In this document: positions 12,201 through 22,486 of the stretch, in pieces | Position numbering within the stretch: position 1 is the first letter of the stretch | Layout of the letters: the number at the start of each line of letters is the position of its first letter | The notes under the pieces: generated by a model | What the model saw: the letters and a program-made list of their open reading frames with translations, nothing else | Told to the model about the DNA's origin: nothing | Database searches by the model: none | Position numbers and translations under genes: made by a program | NCBI RefSeq assembly: GCF_000002425.4 | Contig: NC_037254.1 | Coordinates: forward strand, 6,368,144-6,432,143 | Direction of reading: 5' to 3' | From: Physcomitrium patens | Taxonomy: Eukaryota > Streptophyta > Bryopsida > Funariales > Funariaceae | DNA length: 64,000 bases

Positions 12201-15200
12201 TTTTTCTGGACACGCAGCCGTTAATTCGGTCTGTCTTAGATGGATTCAATGTTTGCATATTCGCTTATGGGCAAACAGGATCCGGGAAGACTTTTACAAT
12301 GGTAAGTTCTGGTTGTCATCTTGCGTAGTAGACATTTTTTTGTCCGCATCCTACCTCCTAGACATTTTTGCAGTGTCTGGGTCAATAAGTTCATATTGGG
12401 CGGCGAAGTACAAACAACGTCATTCTGTGCAATTCGTGCCTCACTGCAATATCGAGATTTTTGTTGAGGGTTCTATTTCGATCAAAATTTTGCATGTCCT
12501 TCGTCTTCCTTATGAATGTTTGCACGTATTTTTTTCTTTGTCTTAATCATTAGCCTTCGGAATATCTCACTTTAAACAGTCTGTCTTAAGAATCTCTTTT
12601 TATTTATGTGGTATGTGATGCGTTCTTTGAAAACAGAGTGGTCCAAACAACATGACTCCCGTGGATTGGGGAGTGAATTACAGAGCACTTCATGACTTGT
12701 TTCATACAACTCAAAGTAGACACGACGTTTTCCGCTATGAGATTTCGGTGCAGATGCTCGAAATCTACAATGAGCAAGTTCGGGATCTTCTTGCAGCTGA
12801 CGGAGTTCAGAAGAAATATCCTTTCAATATTCGATCTTTTTTGTAGGCTTGGATGTGTGAAAAATTGGACACCCATGTCCATGCGTTTCGCTGTTACTGT
12901 TCTGCTATACACAGTGTTACTTTCCATTTTCTGCATGCATTTATACTAACAAACGCACGTACATGTACCTGTGAAACCGGGATGTTTCTACCTTAATTCT
13001 AGCACGCTCGAGATTCGAAACAACTCCCAGTTGAATGGTCTAAATGTTCCCGACGCCAGTAGGATGTCAGTTAGGTCTACAGAAGATGTATTGGACCTTA
13101 TGAAAGTTGGCCAGAAGAACAGAGCTGTTGGTGCTACAGCTCTTAACGAACGTAGTAGTAGATCTCACAGGTATCATTTCTTGTCCTGCCTTCTTGATTT
13201 CTTTCGTACATTTGAGCCATTTAAGTTAATATATTGTCTTCTTCATTGACGTTATATTTTCCGTTATTTGCTTCCCGTGACTTGGTACACCACAGATCAT
13301 TTTTTAAAATTTTTTATCAGTACTGTTTTCTGGAAACCTTGGTGAAAGCTTCAGTTCAACTGTAGAATTCACGGAGTGATATTAAGACTTGATTTTTTGT
13401 TGGGTAGTGTGCTGACAGTGCACGTTCAAGGGACTGATCTGGAATCTGGAGCTATTTTAAGGGGATCTCTTCACCTGGTGGATCTCGCTGGAAGTGAACG
13501 AGTTGACCGGTCTGAAGCCACGGGTGATAGATTGAAAGAAGCTCAACACATTAATAAATCTCTTTCAGCCCTTGGTGATGTCATAGCTGCATTGGCACAA
13601 AAGAATGTGCATGTACCTTACAGAAATAGCAAGCTTACACAGTTGCTACAGGATTCTCTAGGTATTTGAAGCCGCTAATATTTTTAATTTGTCTATGTGT
13701 GGCGACCTTGCATTGTTGTCCATATTTCCAGATGAGAGCGCCTTGTATGGTTGATTACGTTATGTTGTTGATACATTGCCTTCCAAATATTCATAAGAAA
13801 ATCGTTGGCCCGCTCATCTTATGCAGGCGGTCAGGCAAAGACTTTGATGTTTGTACACATAAGTCCCGATGTGGATTCCTTTGGAGAGACTGTCAGTACA
13901 CTGAAGTTTGCCGAAAGGGTATCGACAGTGGAGCTGGGAGCTGCACGTAGTAACAAGGAGAGTGGAGAGATTCAAAATCTCAAAGAGCAGGTAAATTTAG
14001 CACTTCCGAAATACTATCTCTCCATCCACTACTGTTTCGTTTGTTTGAAGCCTAGCGTCACATGGCTGTATCATGGCCCTAGTGTCACATGTCCGTGTAC
14101 AAATCTTGTTCATTTCATTCATACTTGATATTTGGTCGATGTATCCGAACGCTTGTTCACTCCCACAAAACACCCTATCTTAAAATCGCTGTTATAAGTC
14201 CTCTGCTCTGGCAGGTTGGCACCATCAAGTTTGAGTACAAGTGCCATGTAATTCAGGTTTTACGAGTCAACTGCTGTTTTTTCATATTTTCTAAGTTTTC
14301 TAAGCTTTTCGTTTTTTCCTTTTTTTAAAGGTTGCTCTTCTTAAAGAGATCGCTGCTAAGAAAGATGCTGAACTCTCAAGTCTTCAAACATTCAAAGAAC
14401 GATATGAGAGAGGCGAGACAGGGAACGGGGTGGAGAAGTTTAAGTCCAGGACAACAAAACCATCTGCACGTGTTCGTGAACGGACTGATGTCGTTGGTCA
14501 AAAGGTTCGGACCTTGCAATACGAAGCTGGGAGTGGCGCTGCTGAGGTACGTTGCACTAATTTAGGATGTTTGTCACAGTCTTGGAATGTAAAGAGAACC
14601 ACAGGACTGGAGGAGCTCGGGTACAGCTTTGTGTCTTACATTCCTTCCTGGAAAACAACCTAATTAACTTAGATGATAGTTTTCGAACAATTGAGTAATG
14701 TAAAATTGTAGATCTCGATGCCTTTTTCTTTTTGATGAGATCAAAAATAATCTTAGGGAGATGAATGTTCACTATTTAATTTATTGATTTATTTTTAATT
14801 TTTTACCTTTACCCGTGTTGAAATATTCCTTCGATTTATGTCTTTCTAGACCCGGCTCAATACGCGCAAGCTACCCAGTCAACCGAAATCTCCTATTCGG
14901 GCTGGTTTAAGCATAAACCATGAATCAGAAGATTTTGCGGAGCAATTGGTGTCCTCTTCAGCATGCTCTCCAACGAATTCTCCTACGGAGCAAATGGGTG
15001 TGTTTGATGTCATGGATGAAGGAGTGAACAATGTAAATGAGAAACTTAGATTCTTGAAGAGTCATCAGAATGGGTCTGTCAGTGGTGTTGCGAATTGGAC
15101 CTCTCAGCCGCAAAATACTATGGAGACTGAAAATGGGCAGTTGAAAATCAAGGATGTGAGCAAGCAGCAAGAACCCGTTATTTCGAACGATGCTGAATTA

Positions 15201-16326
15201 AATGCACTTGACATGAAAGAGCCTCAAGAACGGTCTTTACATGGTGCAGAAGAGAGTGGAAATTTTACACAAGAATTGGAAAAACAACGGACTTACGCGA
15301 ATGGTGGTTCCTTGTATGAAGGGAACGGAGACTTTGAAGCCATACGTTCAACAGGCTCCAGTCAGCGCTCTTTGATGGGTATACTTAAGCATAATGTTGT
15401 CTTTCATGTTGCTTCAAGTTGGTGGAGATCGTTGTCTCGAATGGTAACTGTGAGATATTATTACCAGTGACAATCAAAGAACATCACGAAGTTCTGCGAT
15501 AATGGGTAAGACTAACCTGTTTGAGTTGAATGATGTAGGTCTGGAAGAACATTTTGAAAGTGAAGGAATATTCGACCTTCGGGATGGGTACGATGATAGT
15601 GCAAGCTTGTTCTCAGAAGGTGGACTATCTGTTGAAGCTGACCTATCCACCCAGCTTGATCAGAATCGGAAGCCCCAGTCAAATGTCACCCATGCTCGCA
15701 ACGAAAGGAAGTAAGTACTGCCTACAGTAGCCACTCGACCGTTTTGTTATTTGGGCTACGTTTTTGCGCGTTTGATGCACTTTTTGGTTGATTTCGGCTG
15801 TCGTTGATGTTATCTGAAGCTAATTTTTGCATCTTGAAAATATATGTTTTTTTCGCTGCAGAGCACTACTACAGACTCAACTTCCCCGGCCTCCGATAAG
15901 TAGCGCACGTAAGAACCCGTCCATGATGGATCGCAAGTCTGTTGCAGCACCTTTACAAACACGACTCCGCAGATACACAAATGTAGGGGTCTCATCTGAC
16001 AAACTTTCATCCAAGCGGAATGGATCTCTTGGGCAAGTTGCTAACCCGGATTTTGAATCAAGTGGTATGTCTTCTCTCAACCATTTTGTAGAGTCCATTG
16101 CTGGTTTGTGAATGTGTAGTCTGTGGTTACTTAAGTTTAACCTTTCCAATACAGTGCATATCTACACTAACATCGTGATTTGGCAAACGTAGCGCTGGAT
16201 TTTCTTTCCCTTCCTATTGCTATATATCATCATCTTCAGTCGTCGTATGAGCGCCTTTGTTGTCTTGTAATACCAGGCAGCAGAAGGGTGGCAATTGGTG
16301 TCGGCTCCTCAACGTCCTGGAGATAG
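6233..16326 (+). CDS. KCH: Kinesin-14 with N-terminal calponin-homology domain (KCH family), spliced
   Basis: Plant KCH kinesins are microtubule motors with an actin-binding CH domain. They are known to crosslink microtubules with actin and, in moss, to move nuclei. The spliced product is about 1366 residues. Order: a 97-residue leader; a CH domain (about 98-230; motifs [37 protein letters not shown] and [15 protein letters not shown]); a linker and coiled coil (about 385-620); the neck [20 protein letters not shown]; the motor domain (about 627-965); and a Ser-rich tail. Motor motifs are complete: P-loop GQTGSGKT (713-720), switch [10 protein letters not shown] (830-838), switch II DLAGSE (863-868) and [19 protein letters not shown]. 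The neck before a central-to-C-terminal motor is the kinesin-14 arrangement. The ATG at 6233 is the first after an in-frame stop. No frameshift is needed. The final exon is the least certain part. Confidence 0.93.
7243..8700 (+). other. KCH: Calponin-homology domain coding region
   Basis: Three exons (7243-7400, 8242-8367 and the start of 8619-8979) encode the single type-3-like CH domain of KCH kinesins. Residues run from [19 protein letters not shown] through the conserved LCLRNG and LCNLIN helices to [16 protein letters not shown]. This domain binds F-actin in characterised plant KCH proteins. Actin binding of this protein is inferred from family only. Confidence 0.9.
11713..13960 (+). other. 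KCH: Kinesin motor domain coding region
   Basis: The domain begins at [12 protein letters not shown], directly after the neck, and ends after [13 protein letters not shown]. It is split over exons 13-18 of the model, with the remaining tail downstream. Every nucleotide-binding motif is intact, so an active ATPase is expected. The segment [11 protein letters not shown] is restored only if the intron 12816-13005 is removed at AT-AC boundaries. Confidence 0.93.
12816..13005 (+). other. U12-type AT-AC intron in the motor domain
   Basis: The intron starts ATATCCTTTC, which matches the minor-spliceosome 5' site consensus, and ends CTAGCAC. A branch-point-like CCTTAAT (12991-12997) lies about 10 nt before the AC. 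No GT donor in the preceding exon keeps frame. Removing the intron at these points joins AA to G to make Lys, giving GVQKK followed by LEIRNN, as in other KCH kinesins. Its length is 190 nt. Confidence 0.88.
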
Positions 16327-17430
16327 AGGGTAATTTCCTTGTATGGCATGCATTGTCTTTGAGCAGCATGTGTCATTGGAATTCGTCAGTTCTTTTCTGT
16401 TGGTGGTCCATAACGGACTTCATTATCTGCTTATTCACAGCTAGAAGAGTAAGCTTGTTTCTTGCACCCACATCATTGTGGACTTCGATTACTCTCGACT
16501 TTTAAGAGAATTTAACTAGTTTCGAGTCCCTTGCATAGTTTGAGGAACTTAGCCTTGAACTATGGATGGCAATGCTAGTACTTTATGGAGAAGTAAAAAT
16601 GTGAAGTCAAGGAACTGGGTTGGTTTATTTCTTTGAGGTTTTTGTGGACCTTTTTAATAAAAATTGAAATACATATTTGAGTCCAACCAAATATGCCCGT
16701 AATGGTTAATAGCTTCAGATTTGCATCATCGTGTCTATTCACAGCAATTGAATATACAACTTGCATTATGTCAGTAGACCACCAGTAAAGATGTGCAATT
16801 CATAATCTTGAGCTGACGATGAGCATTTATGATGCAGCCTTTAATTCTTCCTTATCGGGAAACACTCTTAGTGGAAGGAGTTCCAAGCGATGGATCCGAC
16901 AGCTAGGGTTGAACCCAACGCTTGGGAGTTCCTTGGGTGAAGCGTCACTACAAGGGCATGGGATATCCTGTAACATAACCAGAGATCATATTCATATGCC
17001 TGTAGATATCAGTATGGACCAATGATTGGAATATCATTCTATTTACCGTGTAATACCGGTAAATGGCTTACAATTGTACAAGCCATTTTTTCTTGATATG
17101 CTAGGAAGTGTCATTTCTGCGATCGGAAGCGGGATCATGGCCGTCGCTGATAATTGTTTCCTAATTATATTGATAGTTTTATCAAAGACCCACTTTGATT
17201 ATGTTCTTCTCGACACAATTTCTTCTATACCCTTCGGATGTCTTATAGTCAGTTTGTTTCAATTCAAGGCTCTTAGAAGAGCAGCTGTGGGGTGGATTAC
17301 CTCACATTATAACACTTTTCATTCTCATTGCTTTAAGGTGTCTCAATTGAGACTTGGTGATGAATAGTGCAAGGTACAGGAGGATGCTCTACGGCAGAGA
17401 AGTATCACGCACAGAGCGCGTCTGTTTCAT
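16327..17430 (+). other. 3' region of the KCH gene with two extra open frames
   Basis: Composition stays close to that of the gene until about 17.4 kb. The frame 16819-17025 (68 codons, ending HMPVDISMDQ) is GC-richer than its flanks and contains a basic Ser/Arg segment (SGRSSKRWIRQLG). It could be an alternative last exon of the kinesin: an acceptor at 16280 in place of 16276 would open a frame to a donor at 16330, which can join at 16824. Otherwise this is 3' UTR. Confidence 0.4.
17098..17367 (+). CDS. Possible small hydrophobic protein or remnant (89 codons)
   Basis: The frame starts MLGSVISAIGSGIMAV and continues through hydrophobic segments (FLIILIVL, FDYVLLDTISSIPFGCL). The SVISAIGxGIMAV opening resembles a group of short hydrophobic eukaryotic proteins with N-termini of the form M-G-x-x-x-SAIG, which I recall only loosely. 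The codons of the first 16 residues are GC-rich compared with the surroundings. It lies downstream of, or within, the 3' UTR of the kinesin. There is no evidence of its own promoter. It may be a decayed gene, an exon, or chance. I cannot assign a function. Confidence 0.25.
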   Translation: MLGSVISAIGSGIMAVADNCFLIILIVLSKTHFDYVLLDTISSIPFGCLIVSLFQFKALRRAAVGWITSHYNTFHSHCFKVSQLRLGDE

Positions 17431-18424
17431 TTAAGTGAGTAACATGCATGTGATAGACCGTACAGAAGAATGTTGATGAAGTGACAAGTTTATTGATTCA
17501 TGCATTACACTGGTATATCAGTGTAACGAAGCATTTGTTTTGGAGCATTTGGTACATTTTTATGCAAATTAACTTCGTAAATACAATGATTTAGTTTGTA
17601 TATGTGTTGATGCAGCTTGTCATCTTAGATTTTGTTTTTAATTTAAACTTTTTTTCTCTTAAAATTCAGCACAAAAGAAATAATAATTATATGTGTTGTA
17701 ATATATGAGAGATGTCTAAGTGCTTTTTTTAAAGTTTTGAGGTATTGTCTCCTGCCAGTTTGTACATCTTTGATGGACACAAGTACCCACTTGGCATGTA
17801 TCAGCTATAATGTTATGTCTCAAATGATCTCGTTGTGGCTTGCTGGTGGACCCAAGTACGAGCACATTTTTAAGTGCAGGAATACTGTTTGTTGTCTCTG
17901 AAAAATGTGTTGGACTGTCTAAATGGTGTCCAAACTGATGCTGTTAAAAAGTTTGGGTGTGGAAGAAAATAGAAAAATTACGTTCAATTCAAAGAATTAT
18001 TATTCAGGATGGTACTGAACAAACTCATTGTTCCTTACAGCTTCTACAGCTGCAGAAAAAGTTGGTAACACAACCCATTTGGCGGTTCTCAAATATACTC
18101 AATACAAACTGCTGATTCAGTCTTCATGACTTATATTTTCGAGAGTTGACACAAATCATATCTTTTTTAAAGATCTTTATTTAGTTTTTGATATTGCAAA
18201 AATTGAATCAATCTAAGTAATTTATTTGGCAAATTTGCTAATAACAGCTCTTCATATAAATTTGCATGTTATTTCTTTTTAATTTTACAAAAAAGTTCTA
18301 TAAATTGTTCTTTACAATTGCTTCTTTTTGATTTATTTTGTATTATTGTTAATGGTTGGTTGTTAGTTTTAAAAAATTCTATCAATAAAAAAATTCTATC
18401 AAAGAATTTATATAATCAAATAAA
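17431..18424. other. Intergenic DNA, no gene seen
   Basis: There is a transition from gene-like composition to AT-rich transposon territory. I see no coding similarity and no RNA gene. Confidence 0.55.
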
Positions 18425-21345
18425 TAAACAAAAGTCTCATTTTTGCCTCTACATATACTATCTAACTAAGGAGTTATGTAGCAATGCCTTATAAGTTATA
18501 TGACATGTGTCCAACTTGTGAGACACATATTTAACTTGTAAAGCAAATTTCTAATATATACACCTTGTGGCCAATATATACAATATTATAATACCAAATG
18601 CATTATATCTTCTTTTTGTTTGAAGAAGAATATATTATTCTTGAGAATCTTTATTTCTATTACATTGTGTTAAAAGTTGTGATAATTATAATGTTTTGAT
18701 CAATAACTTAGCAAATGATAGCTCTTAAGTTGAATCTATTGGTTATTGATTTTTTCTTTTTTTAGTTCCACAAATAAAAACAAACAACAATGCAAGATAA
18801 AACATGGAATGTAAACTTTATAAAAACTTATTTCTTTTATAGTAAATAATTGTTTGATTCTTCATTTTGATTTTGATAGGTATTATTAATGAAAAGGTTT
18901 GATCTTCTCTATTATATTTGAAGATTTTTTGATGGCTCTCATGTATATTTATTAATCTTGTATTGGTACAAATATACAAGATATTCCAACTTATTTTAGG
19001 ACTACCTTGAGTTTAAAACTCCTTCAACTTCAAATTCTTGATTTTAATTCAATTCTACTAAAAAAAATAGAATTTGTCTTTTTTCTTGGTATATCCATTA
19101 CTTGTATGGGACAAGAAGAAAAAAATATAATATAGAATAGATCTTCATACACTCCAATAGGTATAATTGATATACAACTAGATTGATTTCTTTAAAACAA
19201 TAAATGATTCAAGTTTATAGTAATTTAACTTGTCAGAAGAAAAATTAGTCTTAATATTACAATGATGTAACTATATCTTCTTGCTTACGTGGAATTGAAG
19301 TTATTCCTTATGATATATATTTATATTGATTTTTTGTCATTCTTAAGCTTTGTTTAATTATGCATTTATTGTTGCATGTAGCTTTGTTAAATGATTTGTC
19401 AAATCTTGTGCACTACAATTATCAACTTTTGATAAGTTAAAAGTATTAAGTTGTGAATGATAACTATAGTTAGCAAAAAAAGGTATTATTTTGAATAAAA
19501 GAATGTAACATGTTATTATAGGCAAGCTCTACTAATGACAAAAGACTTATTCAATCATCTAGATGGTAGTTGATAATACATTTCAAATATTGCTCCAATA
19601 CTTGATGTAATAGTTCTGTTTATCTATCAATTTGAATATAGAAAGCTACATATAGTTTTATCTCTATCTTCAATACTTTGAAAAAGGTTCTCCAAAATCT
19701 AAATAAAAAATAAATTCCTTTATTTATTATAATATCCTTTAAAATTTCTTAATAAAAATAAATATTATTAAAAAAAATTACTTTTTTTCCCACATATGAT
19801 AGATTTTTATCTGATATAAAATTTCCTATCTTAGTGAAAAGATCTACTATTACAAATATAGAGTCATAAGAATTTGAAGATGGAAGATCCATAATAAAAT
19901 CTATAGATATAAAATTTCATAGTTATTTTAATATTAAAAATAGTTGAATAAGTATATAAAGTTGATATTAAGAAATTTTTAATCTTAAACAAATATCACA
20001 TGATTTTATAAAGTCTTTAACTTATTTTATTATTTAAAGCCACAAAAAATCTCTTAAGATTAATTTTAAGGTCTTATTATATCTAAAATATCGTACAATT
20101 AGAAAGTTCTAATGAGCCTAAATAGCAATATATTATGCTTCATTTTTTAGAATATATAAGTATTTATCAAAATAGAGTAGATTTTTTTAAATTCAAACTT
20201 AAGAATATCATAAGATTTAAATAGATTATGCTTAATGTCATCAATAAGAGCATTATAGAACATATTTGATTGAACTTACTTAAGAGAAGTTGAATCAATA
20301 GCTAATGTTGATTTCATTACTTAAAGATAAAATTATTTTAGCTTCAAAAGAATTATTTGTTGTTGATTAAAAGCTAGATTTTCTTCCTTTGATGCAAGAT
20401 AAGAATGTCTAAAAAAGGTGTTCAATAATCTTTATTGTTTTTTTTTATTGATAGGTGATTTTAAAGTCAAATCTTGATAAATATATGCTCCAATAAGCTT
20501 GATAATAATTTAAAACACAAACTAACATAAAATACTTGTGATTCTTATGATTTATATATATAATGATCAGATTAAAAGTGCCTTCTAAATAATAGTACTA
20601 TTCTTAAAATGAATCCACAATTGCAAGAAGTTTTTTATTTTTCATCTTGTAGTTAATCTTGGATGTTGAATTTTTTTTAAAATCAAAAGCAATTGAATGA
20701 AGTTTATCATTTTTTTCCATTTGTAATAATATTAAACTTAAAAAAAAGTCTATTGCAGCTATTTTTACTAAAAAATGCTTAGAAAAATTTCACACAATAT
20801 AAGATTAGTACAAAAATAAAAGCTATTTTTAAAGCTTCAAATAACGCTTGAGCTTTTTTATTCTACTTAAGTTTTTTTTTAGAAGTCAAATGTGTTAATA
20901 AGGTTGCAATTTGAAAATTATTTTTGATAAAGATCCAATAGTAATTACAAATTATAAATAATATTTTATTTTATTTTATTTTATTTTAAAATTAAATATT
21001 TATATTTATAATAGTTTAAATTTTCTTAGCATCTATTATAAGGCCATCATTTGAAATAATGTATTCTAAAAAATTAACTTAAATAGTATAAAATAAAAAC
21101 TTCTTCACATTAGCTTATAATCTTACATCTCTAAGATTTTATAATACACAACAAAATGAAGTTTGTACCATTTTGTATTCTTAGAATAGATTAATTTTTT
21201 TGTCTAGATAATAGATAAAAAAATCATCTAAAAACTCTCAAAAAATATCATTTATTAGATGTTGAAAAATAATTGGTACATCTTTGAGTTTAAAAGATAT
21301 GACATTATATTCAAAATATAATCTTTTATTCATATCTTTTTTTTT
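18425..21345 (-). mobile_element. Decayed chromovirus (family A), truncated
   Basis: Read on the minus strand, this follows the young element at 57281-63654 from the chromodomain (near 18880-19080) through integrase (about 19150-20250) and RNase H to the RT core (about 20740-21330). Left of pol, 18585-18700 matches the extra post-pol frame, and 18425-18585 matches part of the LTR. The LTR and extra-frame segments are joined by a deletion near 18580. All frames are closed by stops. The copy ends near 21345 within RT. Confidence 0.85.
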
Positions 21346-22092
21346 ATAGGTACCTAATCATATGCTTATTCAATTTTGATTTCTCTTTGCAAGTCCTAAC
21401 TCTAATCAATGAGATTCAACAAGCTGTAACTCCTAATTCAACCATTTAGTGGATGCAAAATTTTGCATACAAATATCATTCTAAGTCTTCTACATGTTCA
21501 AAAAAATTTAATCCAATCTAACTTACCAATTGTGAAAAGACGTCCAAAAAATCACACTAATGTTACTTAACTGCCAACTTGAAAGTTGACGCAGATATTC
21601 TACTAGTAATTTCTCTTTTTTTAATTATTAACTTCAATTTAAAATTGGTGTATAGCTTGATCTTTAAGTCCTCTAAGATTATACCAAATTTCACCTTGTT
21701 CTAATGAGAAGATCTTTAGATATTATAAAAATCCTACCTAACCTCAAACCACAAACTTTTGATATCCTTTTGTACTAAAAACCAAGTATCATTCAAAAAT
21801 ATTGTTAGATTAATATAAAATTTTACATATACTTAATACATCCAATTAACTAAGGAATTTTAAATTTTTAATTATAGATGTGATATTTATTGTATGCACT
21901 AGCTAAGAGTCTTAGTCCTAATTATATTGCATAAATTCAAAGCCACCAATACAAACCTTGACTTTGAATAACAATTGCAAGGTTATTCCAAATGTTATAA
22001 AAATAAATCTTATGCTTTTGAAATGAACTTGAAGCTAGCTCTCTAATTGCAGTTGTTGATCTCCAAATGCCTCCATACTTTGTCCTAGGTAG
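21346..22092. other. Unassigned AT-rich DNA between two retrotransposons
   Basis: There are no open frames and no domain that I recognise. It may be an old LTR, but I found no matching partner by eye. Confidence 0.4.
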
Positions 22093-22486
22093 TCATTTTA
22101 GTAGCTAGAAATTTGATTTTAATCCTGTCCCACAAATGGTCGATCCTTGAGTATCAATTTAGCCTATCTTAGGAATTTTTTAGTCTAATCCTACCTTCAA
22201 CTTATTCTTAGTATCAACCATAATAATTATTTATTTCTTTTATCCTATATATACTAATTTATGGCTTTTTTAAGGGAATAAAAGATTTTTTATAATCTAA
22301 AAGGTAAATTTATCAATCAATCTTTAATATATCAGCTATTAAGATAAGAAAATAAACTAAGAGGCTTTTATGAAAGTCATATTTAAATCTCTTGAATTAT
22401 TATTAAACCAAGATAATTAGACATTAATTAAGATTTTATTTTTGATTATATTTTCACCATACAATTTTTTTACAATACTACAACTA
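22093..22486 (-). repeat. LTR of the family B element (left)
   Basis: It is paired with 25616-26000 as a direct repeat. Differences are mostly transitions, and several short indels show long divergence. Confidence 0.75.

Larger units (their letters stand above)
6233..16326 (+). other. KCH: Exon model of the KCH gene (23 coding exons)
   Basis: Exons: 6233-6521, 7243-7400, 8242-8367, 8619-8979, 9120-9259, 9625-9699, 9837-9914, 10041-10142, 10378-10407, 10579-10920, 11060-11141, 11241-11336, 11713-11895, 12195-12301, 12637-12815, 13006-13170, 13408-13661, 13827-13990, 14331-14546, 14850-15378, 15539-15710, 15862-16064, 16277-16326. The total is 4101 nt, divisible by three, and phases agree at every join. 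All introns are GT-AG except 12816-13005 (AT-AC). The least certain exons are 10378-10407 (a 10-residue micro-exon in the coiled coil), the 15379-15538 intron and the last exon. The joins across the CH and motor domains restore uninterrupted family motifs and are strong. Confidence 0.82.

Noticed and set aside
14215-14263. Possible small exon ([14 protein letters not shown]) in the kinesin tail
   Set aside because: Joining 13990 to 14331 directly gives [15 protein letters not shown], the coiled-coil reading expected in the family; the extra segment would break it.
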